Shown here: positions 44,418-53,100 of the stretch, one piece after another | How the letters are laid out: every line of letters starts with the position of its first letter | How positions within the stretch are numbered: the stretch's first letter is position 1 | NCBI GenBank assembly: GCA_000827325.1 | Contig: KN832882.1 | Location: 413,050 to 477,049, forward strand | Length of the DNA stretch: 64,000 nt | Source of the DNA: Oidiodendron maius Zn | Lineage: Eukaryota; Ascomycota; Leotiomycetes; Myxotrichaceae | Direction: 5' to 3' | Made by a program: the position numbers and the translations under genes | The notes under the pieces: model-generated | Told to the model about the DNA's origin: nothing | What the model saw: only the letters and a program-made list of their open reading frames with translations | Databases searched by the model: none

Positions 44418-45728
44418 TCAGATCTTACGATTTCCCAAAGGTAATTTTGTCTCATCGACAAGATATACCAACTTTTCACCACTAACCTTCCCTTCCTTCA
44501 TCTCTTTCATCCCACCGGGCACACCGGTCAGTCCGCCCGATCCTACACGCGTCGGATGTGGCTTCCACTTTCCCTCCTCCCAAAGTTTCTCTGCGATTGA
44601 CAGGAACTCCCGCATGAACTTGAACGTCTCTGGCGATGCAGGATACTTTTCCCCCTCGAAAATATAGCTCTCTCCCGAGGCGTCGTAACCGAGGAAGAAG
44701 ACCGACTTGACATCTAAACGGGGAGCGTCTACGCCTAGAAGGTTGACGTATATACCGCCGTTGGGACCAAAGGCGGCAGCGCATGTGGCCGCTGTTGAGT
44801 CGAGGGCGACAGTATCGAAGACTTGGGTTAGTCGGTTTTGAGTATCTATGCGGATTTGGTTCCCGACATTGGGAGCGTGCTTCGAGTTGGAGTGTTAGTT
44901 GACATGATGGAGCTTAATCAGGAATGCGACGTGACTCTTGGAATTAAGAGTATAGCCAGCACATACATAGTCATAGACAAAATCGGCTCCACGGCTTTTC
45001 ATAAGTTCAAAGTGCTTTGGAGAGCAGGTGGTGTACACTTTCCTGCCAGACCTAGAGATAGGGATGTTAACAGTGGTTTCGCCTATATAGACAGTGGAAC
45101 AGCTATACTCACAGTTTTGCAAATTGAATAGCGATGGTTCCGGTTGCTGTGCTCCCTCCATAGATGAGAATCGGAGCCCCATCCTCCCTTCTCGTCTCCG
45201 TACCAGGGAGTGGCAGGCCCATGTGCTTATATAGCCCTTGACCTACGGTAGCGACACCAGCTGCAACACTGGCTGCTGCCTCCCAGCTCACTCCGTCTGG
45301 TACACGCATGACGAGGTCACCTTTGGAGATGATATATCTGGCAAATGCTCCAGTCTGAGGGTTGGCGTCATTTGCTAAGTAGTTAATAACAGTCACATCC
45401 TCAGCATACGTATACCACTAGGAGTATAGGTGGCCAAGGGGAAGTGTAACTTACCTCCATGAGCGCAGCCAACTACACGATCCCCCTTCTTCAGATTCTT
45501 CGTTACCGCCGGGCCAATCTCTTCCACGGTGCCCGCGAAGTCACAACCGACAAGCGTTCCGTCATCCCCGGCCGCCTCGAGAGTCGTCCAGTCTGTTGGA
45601 TTGATAGCGACCGCGACTGTCCTGACTAGGACATAATCGTCTAGCAGTTTCGGGATGGGAATTGGCTCGACAGCCGCGTGCCCGATGCTTTTCCTGATCA
45701 GGCCATAGTTTTGAATTAGGGAGCTCAT
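44418..45728 (-). CDS. Medium-chain reductase, trans-enoyl-reductase-like (ToxD/LovC group)
   Basis: Four exons (45728-45455, 45374-45113, 45051-44967, 44879-44418) give 360 residues. The GroES-like part has VAINPTDW and GCDFAGTVEEIG, the usual substrate-side signatures, and lacks the zinc ligands of true alcohol dehydrogenases. The Rossmann part has ILIYGGSTATGTIAIQFAK for NADPH. The C-terminal RVGSGGLTGVPGGMKEMKEG is typical of the fungal enoyl-reductase-like group that works in trans with polyketide synthases, although many members are stand-alone quinone or enone reductases. No polyketide synthase lies in the window, so a role in secondary metabolism is only possible. All junctions close in frame. 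Confidence 0.87.
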
Positions 45729-46983
45729 GGTGTTTGGGGAAAGAACCTTATCAACAGGGACTATGAATTACCAAGGCTCAAAGCTGGCCACACTGGGTTG
45801 TTGAAAGCATTCCTCCATGAACCTTATATATTAATCGGTGATGCGACGCTTATAAATTCAACGTGTTTCCTTCTTCAAATCATGGCTGTCATCCCGCGTC
45901 TAGGGGTACAGTCAGTGTAAGCGAGGTTAGAAGCAAGGAAACTCACAGCGAGCGGCGGTGGATCTACGGGTTGGAAAATGGAGGGGCCACGGGGCCTGTA
46001 AGATGCTGACTCATGTGGTCAGACAAGATTGGTTGCGTGAGTTGGGCAGCCAAAAGCGGTGGGCTAAGTATGACTACACTCATTGGCGGATATGCCATAG
46101 CCCTCGTTTTCCCTACTGTGCAATACACTCATTTTTCAGCTCTTAAAATTCATTCCGTAAGGTTAGGTGGCCTAAACCGGTCGGTCTTGAATACCAAATA
46201 TCTAGTAGTTCTCGAGATACGAAAAGTTTCACCTTTCAATTCCACGTTACAGCTATTAGGTTTTTAATACAGGCGTTATAGTACAGTAGAAGGCGAATTG
46301 TGTGTCGCTAATTTTATAGATAACTTTTTTAAGCAGGCTCCACTTCATGACACCTGTAGCTGTACACCCTTGCCTGGTTGTACAGTACCCCAAGGTACGG
46401 CCGCTAAAAATGAATTGTAAGCAGACCACCTTATCGGTCGGTAACTGCATAGCCCAACATACAATATACTACTGAATCCACATCTTCCCCTCATGTTTCC
46501 ACAGTTCTATAGTATCCCTTTTGGCATTGATCCAGTGGAAGCACCGCGAGCACGTATCTGGCACGTGGAGAAACCGGCACCCTATAACCTGACAGTAGAG
46601 GTCTAACCCTAAGAAAGGATGCCGGACTCTCATCTATATACTATACAACACAGCTACTCTCTTCTATAAGAGCTATAAGGGAAGCCGCCAATATACCACA
46701 ACAGGCAGTGGAACCGGTACGAAATCCAGGCTCATAACCTATTAACAATAATAACTTGATTTGACACTACAGTGGGAGAAGCCTGCTAAATACACTGACC
46801 AGCACACATTGTACAGTGTGGCTGCGTACATTGAGTCCCTGACATTCTAACAAAAACACCGTGGTGCAACTCAGCACTGAAGGGATGAATAGATATTATA
46901 TTTGGATAATAGCTTTACATCTCCTTGACCAAATTCTCCTCTCAGCTGATACGAACGCAGTCTGCGATATTTGTACACGGCAC
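45729..46983. other. Intergenic region with left transposon end
   Basis: Upstream flank of the reductase gene, then the terminal repeat at 46282-46406. Beyond it to 46983 only short frames occur; a hairpin-like CACACATTGTACAGTGTG lies near 46804. Confidence 0.5.
46282..46406 (+). repeat. Terminal-repeat copy C (left end of secreted-protein segment)
   Basis: Begins TACAGTAGAAGGCGAATTG, followed by a GTGTCGCTAATTTTATAG-type block, a TTTTTTAAGC stretch, and about 60 bp later GGTTGTACAGTACCCCAAGG. The same landmarks, inverted, lie at 48536-48420. Confidence 0.75.
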
Positions 46984-47422
46984 TTATTTCCGGTCAGGAA
47001 ATGGGACACAGCACGTAAATCCGTTCGGTCCAGGACAATGGCCCCTATGTCCTCGTCAGCATCAATAATACAGAAAGATCAGGCAAGTAAGCTCTTACGA
47101 ATACGAGGTTCCCCCTGCACAGGAAGTCTTGCATTGACCAGCTGAACCATCGGCGGAACAGGGAATATTCTCACAGCATCGGATGCTGTTACCATTGTTA
47201 GGACAGAAGCCTGGTATCCAGTCACCATGGTAGCTACTGCAGTCAGACTGAGTGACGCAGATTCCAGTGCTAGTCTAAAAAAGGTTGTGTTAACGTGTGA
47301 GTCTGCGAGGTTGCATGTACATTGTAGAAAAGGTGGGAGCTTACCCATGGTTCCGAACAGTATTGACTGCTAGATAGCCCGAGTTGGCCAAGCAAAAGAA
47401 TAACAGTAGCCTGGATCTTCAT
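46984..47422 (-). CDS. Small secreted 12-cysteine protein, lysozyme-associated-module-like
   Basis: Three exons (47422-47345, 47274-47099, 47044-46984) give 104 residues. MKIQATVILLLGQLGLSSSQ is a signal peptide. The mature chain has 12 cysteines in the order C, C, C, C, CC, C, C, C, C, CC, with GICVTQSDCSS, GFCPNNGNSIRCC and a closing GHCPGPNGFTCCV. This CPxx...CC pattern resembles the cysteine-rich module attached to some fungal lysozyme-type hydrolases, but here no catalytic domain follows. The third exon is needed to complete the last CC motif and was found by frame. It is the only gene between the inverted repeats of the 46282-48536 segment. Role unknown; an extracellular, disulfide-stabilised protein is likely. 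Confidence 0.75.
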
Positions 47423-48608
47423 GTTGATTGAGCAGACTGCTCTCAATTGATATCTTCTGCTGAAAGGTTGTTATGACACTTGTTCAATGACTGAGTAACA
47501 GAGCGTTGAGTAAGAAAGAGGTACAAAGCCGAATTCGTAAAAGCCAAGGACTATATGACCTTATTTATAAGCCTTTATCATGTCTGGTAATCTGTCAATT
47601 ATTTCTCGTCTGGTATATTCACATAGACATACGGCGCTATGCCGGCGTGCCACACGTATGTTAATAGGTCAAACCTGGGTGGCCGCATCACCAGGGACGC
47701 ATGAGATGAATGTGTCGTTGTGTAAACCAGTTTTCTCTGCCGACGCTCTGCATATGAGTGAATAGATCTGCATCTAGATTTCCTGTCAACTGAGACTGAT
47801 TGCGGGGTAATAAGTGCCCGAATCCGCCAACCGTTACTTTAGCTAGTTGATCTGCAGCTCTGCGGGGTCGCCATTTTACCACGCACACCCCAAAAATAGA
47901 ACAGTAGAAGGTTAGTAGCAGACACCGCAATGCTATATTTGTCTTTGTTCATGCTGGTAGCGTATGAAAAGGGCCGACTTATGCCCGAAAAGCGTCCACC
48001 AGATAGTTGCTAATGGGCGTCTTATCAATTGTAAAGGGCCGCGCAATTCGTTAGGAAGCTTTGCATACTCTTTAGCTAGTTTCAGGAGTGCGTAGCCATG
48101 AATCTTCTGTAATATAGCTGTAAAAAGAGGGATATTAATACTGTGTTTTAGCCGAATCTGCTGCTAAGCAAGCTCTAATAAAATAGGCAATCTATGATAA
48201 CAACGTATAGCGTTACTTGTCTCCTGGTCGGATTCTTTGGACGGCGCGTACGCCACAAGGCCTGCTGAGGTTATTAGCCTGGTTTCAAATCATCTCTTTA
48301 GTAATATCATGATCAAGAGATGTTGTGGAGCATCTAGTTGCGGCGCGCCATGATTGTGTTTGATGAGAGCCCGCTGATTCCCGCCGGGTAGGAGGAGCAA
48401 GAACTGATGACCAGAGGGTGGGTCGTACCTTGGGGTACAACCAGTTGACGGTGCACGGCCACAAGCCTCACAAAACGGCTGCCGCTTAAAACATTTAACT
48501 AAAAATTTAGCGAATCCCAATTCGCCTTTTACTGTAGAAGATATACTTGATCAAAGGTAGGTACTTTAGTGTTACGCTTCCCCGATTCGGCAATAGCCTA
48601 GGAGCTAA
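47423..48608. other. Interior and right end of TIR-bounded segment
   Basis: No gene is supported here. The stretch includes a weak terminal-repeat-like CAGTAGAAGG at 47902 and the right terminal repeat at 48420-48536. A minus-strand frame inside the repeat (FCEACGRAPSTGCTPRY) is partly shared with copy C but has no start or context. Confidence 0.5.
48420..48536 (-). repeat. Terminal-repeat copy D (right end of secreted-protein segment)
   Basis: Read from 48536 on the minus strand: TACAGTAAAAGGCGAATTG, ATTCGCTAAATTTTTAG, TTAAATGTTTTAAGCGGC, then CTTGTGGCCGTGCACC and GGTTGTACCCCAAGG. It is inverted relative to copy C; the CTTGTGG landmark is also present inside copy A at about 8797. Confidence 0.75.
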
Positions 48609-48914
48609 GCGAATACAACTAGAACCCCTATTTCGTCCATTGGGAAGGGAGACGGAAGTGACAGTGACTGCACTGATTCTCTGCGGCACCCTCCAATCGA
48701 AGGAGACAGGGCAGCAAAACGTTTAAAGATATATGAACAAGGGCAATCTCCTAGCCAAGGACGTTCTCATTCGCAAAATGTCAATGCTATGCATGAGGAG
48801 CACGTTGCCGTTGACGTACAGCGCTCTTCAAGTGCCGATCTATCTCTAGAGTCTGTGCCCGCGTCGCCACAAATGAGGGAACACAAAGGAGCTTTCGCCG
48901 TGGTGAGTGGGTAG
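48609..48914 (+). pseudogene. Possible gene fragment beside the right transposon end
   Basis: A frame of about 100 codons is open here without an initial ATG: TTRTPISSIGKGDGSDSD, then a basic RAAKRLKIYEQG, a Ser/Gln-rich stretch, and SLESVPASPQ to the stop at 48912-48914. Composition (Ser, Asp, Glu, basic patch) looks like a disordered tail of a nuclear protein. I know no family. It begins about 70 bp outside the terminal repeat at 48536, so it may be the remnant of a disrupted gene. Confidence 0.25.
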
Positions 48915-49260
48915 TTATCTCGAACTCGGAACAGGACGACGTGGGTAGTGAGGATTAAGCCAAAGTTGAAACATCCCGCCGTGTGCCCGGTAGGAGTTTG
49001 CCTTTAAAGCAATGCTCACGAACATGGAAGTCACTTTTGGGAGTACTATTTGACGAAGGAGAACAAAGGCAGGATTGTCCAATCCCTCGCAGTCTGGTCT
49101 GAAAATCAATGATCGGAGGCAACGTCTATAGCTATATCGCTATGGTTGTTATGCGCATCTATCGGCATCTCAATCCGATAGATTTTGTCTTCGGCATCCC
49201 GATCTGTCGGCTCTCAGATTCACAGCTTCCCGGTCAGAGGATACATGAAAGATCATAGCT
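48915..49260. other. Intergenic spacer
   Basis: About 350 bp of 3' flank of the methyltransferase gene. Repeated CGG/CATC-type words near 49155-49200 (ATCGGCATC, ATCCGATAG) are noted, but no gene is present. Confidence 0.5.
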
Positions 49261-50235
49261 CTATTCTCTGAAGACGGAGAATCTTAACATCCCCACACCC
49301 GGTTCAACCTTGTCCGTCTCCTCCTTGCTGAGCGATTCAAACAATACAAAGTCGTAATCCACCCTCCACTTAGTTCCCGTCTCTTCTCCGACTTCATCCC
49401 ACATCTTTTTGAAGCTCTCAGCATTGTGTCTGTACATAATACCACTCTCATTGGTCGTCTGAACATATTCTCCGGCATCGGTATTCCCAACCTGTCTCCC
49501 CAAGATCAAGGAATCCTTCTTCTCTCTCAACAGCTTCACCAACCGCTTGCAAACTTCAACCTGCCCTTCGTAATTGAAGAGATGCAGAAATGACCCAGCG
49601 TAGATAATGTCAATTTTTCCATCCAGTCCAGATAGTGCGGAGTTGGCATCGGTAATATCGGCTTCAATAAATTTGCTTTTTAGAGTGTCTCGGTCGAGGA
49701 AGAGGCGGTAGCCCATTTCAAAGAACTCGGCGCGCAAATCAGAACCGTAGAGATTTTCTTGAATAGCTCCATCATGAGCGACTTTTCGTAGCTCTTGGCC
49801 GACACAGCAGCCTAGGTCAAGGAAGTTCTCTTTGCCGGACTTCAGCCGCTGGAGAACGGCTGGGTAATCTGGAGAGAGACTGATTGCTCTGTCACAAGTT
49901 CAGCATTCACAAATAAAATGGCTCATGAGCCACCAAGCTTACAAGTCAAGGAATCTAAATTCGCCAATGCAGGGATATGGAAAGACCTCCCAGGCTTCAT
50001 CGCGCTAGTGATTCCATTTAGCTTCTTCGATCAAGTTTAGCACAAAACTCACCATCTTGTAAATATGATCCTCCACTTCAGCCGGCGGGATCCTGCTATA
50101 GTTTTCTAGCAACTCTCTTGCTGAAGGACCTAGTTTCTTAAGCTCCGGGTAATACCAAGGGAGGTCCTTGTCTCGGAGATCGATCTTTGCCTCGGCGTCC
50201 GGGATATTTGTCCTACCTTGAGGAGTTGTAGCCAT
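49261..50235 (-). CDS. Class I SAM methyltransferase of the fungal meroterpenoid (AusD-like) type
   Basis: Three exons (50235-50053, 50004-49943, 49888-49261) give 290 residues. The N-terminus (LPWYYPELKKLGPSARELLE) and WEVFPYPCIGEFRFLDL are characteristic of fungal O-/C-methyltransferases found in meroterpenoid and related clusters. The SAM site is FLDLGCCVGQELRKV (motif I), with acidic ends of later strands in GSDLRAEFF and FIEADITD, and DIIYAGSFLHLF as motif IV-V. It should methylate a small molecule in the cytosol. No synthase or cyclase gene is nearby, so it is an orphan tailoring enzyme here. The nearest possible partner, the enoyl-reductase-like gene, is 3.5 kb away across the TIR-bounded segment. 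All junctions close in frame. Confidence 0.87.
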
Positions 50236-50837
50236 GATGGAAGGTGAAGATGAGAGATAGAAAGCGAGAAATTGTTTGGGAAAATGCAAAAGAGCCACAT
50301 AACAAAGAAAGGGTGTCTGGCAAGACATACATAATGGCAATAAGTACCCCCTTTCCCGCCTCGGATGAACATCAGCACCCTCGAGGCCCGCCACTTTGCA
50401 AGCGTGCAAACGCCATTTGCAAATGCACAGCTCCCTTGAAGTGTTTATCTCTGGTTGCCTAGTAAGCGAACTTTCATGTAATCTTGTGAACCATTACGTA
50501 TGAAAGCGCCGCAGGCCAGAAAATATAATATTTCCACAACGTAAAACCCGAATCGCATACCCTTTTGACCGTTCGAAAACGCTCAGCCTGTAGAGTAATT
50601 TTGCACTTGAAATCAATAAAACCCGTCCAAAACCGGTGGAGTTGTTGAGGGTTCAGTGTTTTGTCATGTGACGTCTCCATATACCCACTTTGAGACGTAT
50701 AGTCACCACATATCTGTTAGTATAGTAGAGGTGGTAATATATTTGAGATCTTTGGCTAGAAGAGGGACCTTTTACGGCCCCTCGTTAAAAGTTGATGATT
50801 TCTAGTGAGGTTATTCTTAACTGCACCGCATCGCGCG
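50236..50837. other. Intergenic region
   Basis: Methyltransferase promoter side and downstream flank of the GNAT fragment. No gene was recognised. Confidence 0.5.
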
Positions 50838-51047
50838 TTAGAGGGGTAAGCAAAACCTGAGTAGACCTGAGCCTGAGCAAAGGCGGCGCTGCTCACACGA
50901 GACATAGGATTGAGAAGAGCAAACATTCTTGGGGAACATGTATTTCCACACCTTGTCGTCCTCGTATGCTGGTGCCATTATGTTGATAATTTCGTCCATA
51001 TCAGAACCGTCTGCCTCCATGAGCTCGAATCTGTCAACATTGTTCAT
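50838..51047 (-). pseudogene. N-terminal fragment of a GNAT acetyltransferase-like gene
   Basis: The ATG at 51047 opens MNNVDRFELMEADGSDMDEI, continuing to PAYEDDKVWKYMFPK, which is the start of fungal GNAT-family proteins (variable start, then the first beta-alpha unit). After about 40 residues the sequence loses all resemblance and stops at 50838. No acetyl-CoA loop (R/Q-x2-G-x-G/A) is present anywhere downstream. The gene is truncated; an AT-rich island begins just upstream of its start. Confidence 0.5.
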
Positions 51048-52221
51048 TTTATCGGAGTTCGCATGAGAAAGCAGCTTCCGGCATCTCAGAGCGACCAGTG
51101 ACGATGAGGTAAGTAAGTACGAAGGTGATAATCGCTACTATAGGCTATAATAGTAAAGTAATCATTAACCCTAAGAATAAGATCGCGATAGAGTTAAAAC
51201 ACCAGAAAACTCTTAATATTACTATCTCAGTTAAGTTAAGATATAAATATAGTATAGTCTAGCTAGCTACTCTAGTAATAAAGAATAATAGGATAGAACT
51301 CTATAATAGGCTATTATACTTAATATAATAAACTAAGTAGTACTAAGGACCGCCTTAATTTAAACTAAGTCTAAGAGAACATAATTATATATTATATTCT
51401 CTTAGACTAGGGCCCGGAAACGCGCCCAAGAGGACGCGGGCAACAGTAGCGGTGAAGGACGTGCGATGCTCTCGCGAAGTCGCAGACCACGCGCCAAGGC
51501 TCATAGTCCTAGAAGCTATAGAGGTAGGCAAGAGTAAGGAGTTACGCCCTACATGAACCGCCTATAATACCGCCGCTACGTCGCAACGAGAGCGCCCCCT
51601 AATGGGATGAGCGGAAGGGGCAGTACACACCACTTTTCGAACTATGGCCTTGAGGAAATCCGACGGATCGTTCTCTAGATTAGCAGATAACATCTCACCT
51701 GTTGCATCTTTAATGAGCTCAGTGTTTCTAGAGTGCCTCGCAGTGGAGGAGTTAGAACCTACTGTTTCGCGGTATGTTGGTCAAAAAATCTGAGCATCCA
51801 CCATCAACTTTCGACGGCCACCGCGTATGAGTTTTAATCCTGGATTCTTTCGGGGAGTGATGAGGAAAGGGAAGAGAGAGGGAACGGAAAGAAAGGGCAT
51901 GTAACCAAAATAAATGGGTTCAGGTCCGTCAGGGGCGCGTGCCGGTCATAACCCGCGACCCGTCACTAAGATGCGGCGCCGCGTGTGCAATCCAACCTAC
52001 GTGCTGAGAGGCTGCCGCTGCGGCTCACGTTCCTTTCGTTTGCGTTCTTCGAAATCTGTCAGACATTTTCTCTCTTCGCCACGGGCTCTTACCTCGCTCC
52101 TTCCATCCATCTGCCGAGGATGACAAAAGTACTCGAGCAAATATCTGGTCCCTGGGACTCCACTTTCCCTCCAGTCCTGCGCCAATAGGCCTGCCTCACT
52201 CTCTAACCTCTTAAACAATTT
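51048..52221. other. Gene-free region with AT-rich island
   Basis: Includes the AT-rich island (51120-51411), an abrupt switch to GC-rich DNA at about 51412-51620 without a coding frame, and a mixed stretch to 52221. No protein match was recognised in any part. Confidence 0.5.
51120..51411. repeat. AT-rich island with RIP-like character
   Basis: Nearly 300 bp made almost only of TA-rich words (CTATAATAGG, TAATATAATAAAC) with very few CpA or CpG steps, as left by repeat-induced point mutation. It ends sharply at AGGGCCCGG near 51411. An inverted pair GTCTAAGAGAA / TTCTCTTAGAC (51369-51379, 51397-51407) sits at the border. The original element cannot be identified. Confidence 0.55.
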
Positions 52222-52718
52222 TCAAATTCGTGACGATACATCCTGGTCCATGGCTTTAATCACTGGAGGAGGGTATGACAAGCGATAATAGAGGATGGTT
52301 TCCGGATGCCCGAAGACGCAGCCATCGGCAAATATCTCGACAAAATCGTCAGTGACGGTTACCGGGTACAGATCGTCAAAGGAATGAACCTATGCTAGTC
52401 CCATAGTAAATGCCCGGCCATCCATATGGTCGGGCATGTTTACTTTTATCCCAGTGATATGCAACTCATGTGCTGTACTTCTCCGGGTGCCGACGTGCGA
52501 GTAGTCGGATTGAAACAAAGTATCGTTCTCAATCCCGGGGTAATCAGGTTCGATAAGGTTCCTCGTGGCTTGCAAAATTCCTGTGCAGATGCAGGAATAG
52601 CTGTAGTTGTTTCGGAAACTTTCTCCCCAATACTACCTGGATGATGATGATTAGTGTCATATTGCGTATGGTATCTCAAAGTCTCATGATTGCGGTCAAG
52701 CATTGGCCTGGCGGCCAT
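52222..52718 (-). CDS. Hypothetical protein, three exons
   Basis: Exons 52718-52637, 52580-52444 and 52389-52222 give 128 residues (MAARPMLDRNHETLRYHTQY ... ILYYRLSYPPPVIKAMDQD). Both introns have good borders (GTAGTATTG...CACAG; GTAAAC...GCATAG) and the frame closes exactly. I know no family. The second intron contains an 11-bp near-perfect hairpin (52411-52421 with 52426-52436). A separate minus-strand frame immediately upstream (52933-52733) may be an earlier exon lost to a frameshift, in which case this is the 3' part of a larger damaged gene. Confidence 0.4.
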
Positions 52719-52732
52719 TAGCTCGACGGGTA

Positions 52733-52933
52733 TCACACAAATCCACCTAACGGTATAATCACTTGGGGATAGTGCTGGTCGACACTCTCCCTTTGGTTGA
52801 ATTCACCAAGTAGCCATTCCGCCAAAATAAACTTCCAGTCATTGGCTGGTGACGCGCAGCATATAAACCAATCCTTATCACGATGCACTAACCAAAAAGT
52901 GGCTTGCAGATGTGGTGGCAGTGCATGTGTCAC
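52733..52933 (-). pseudogene. Possible 5' part of the preceding hypothetical gene
   Basis: Sixty-six codons from the ATG at 52933 read MTHALPPHLQATFWLVHRDK, then WFICCASPANDWKFILAEWL, and stop at 52733 in VIIPLGGFV. The sequence continues directly into the next frame (CVIPVELMAAR), so one base of shift would join them. No splice pair of usable length does so. Family unknown. Confidence 0.3.
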
Positions 52934-53100
52934 ACGAACAATATCGGGTCACCGATGTGCTCTATTATAAGGTTGCTTGAACACACTAGGCTGTGATGCT
53001 AACCAAACTCTATCTTAAAGCAAGCAACGAAGCAGAACATCTTTCAATCTGAAACTCCGAAAACAGCCCCAGCATACAACTGACCTCTAAGCGCGGTGAA

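Larger units (their letters stand above)
46282..48536. mobile_element. Putative TIR-bounded segment carrying a secreted-protein gene
   Basis: Inverted copies of about 120 bp face each other at 46282-46406 and 48420-48536. Both end in TACAGT and abut TA. They share internal landmarks (T-rich block with TTAGTTAA or TAGATAAC, then TTTTAAGC, then GGTTGTACCCCAAGGTACG), though with many mismatches. Between them is one supported gene, the 12-Cys secreted protein at 46984-47422, and no transposase. A further CAGTAGAAGG at 47902 could be an internal or nested end, giving a smaller 0.6-kb alternative. Size, TA flanks and CAGT ends fit a non-autonomous Tc1/mariner-type element. Confidence 0.5.

Noticed and set aside
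47902-47911. Extra CAGTAGAAGG as a third left end inside the second TIR segment
   Set aside because: Only ten bases match; the following GTGTCGC block is not recognisable. Kept as an alternative boundary, not as a separate feature.
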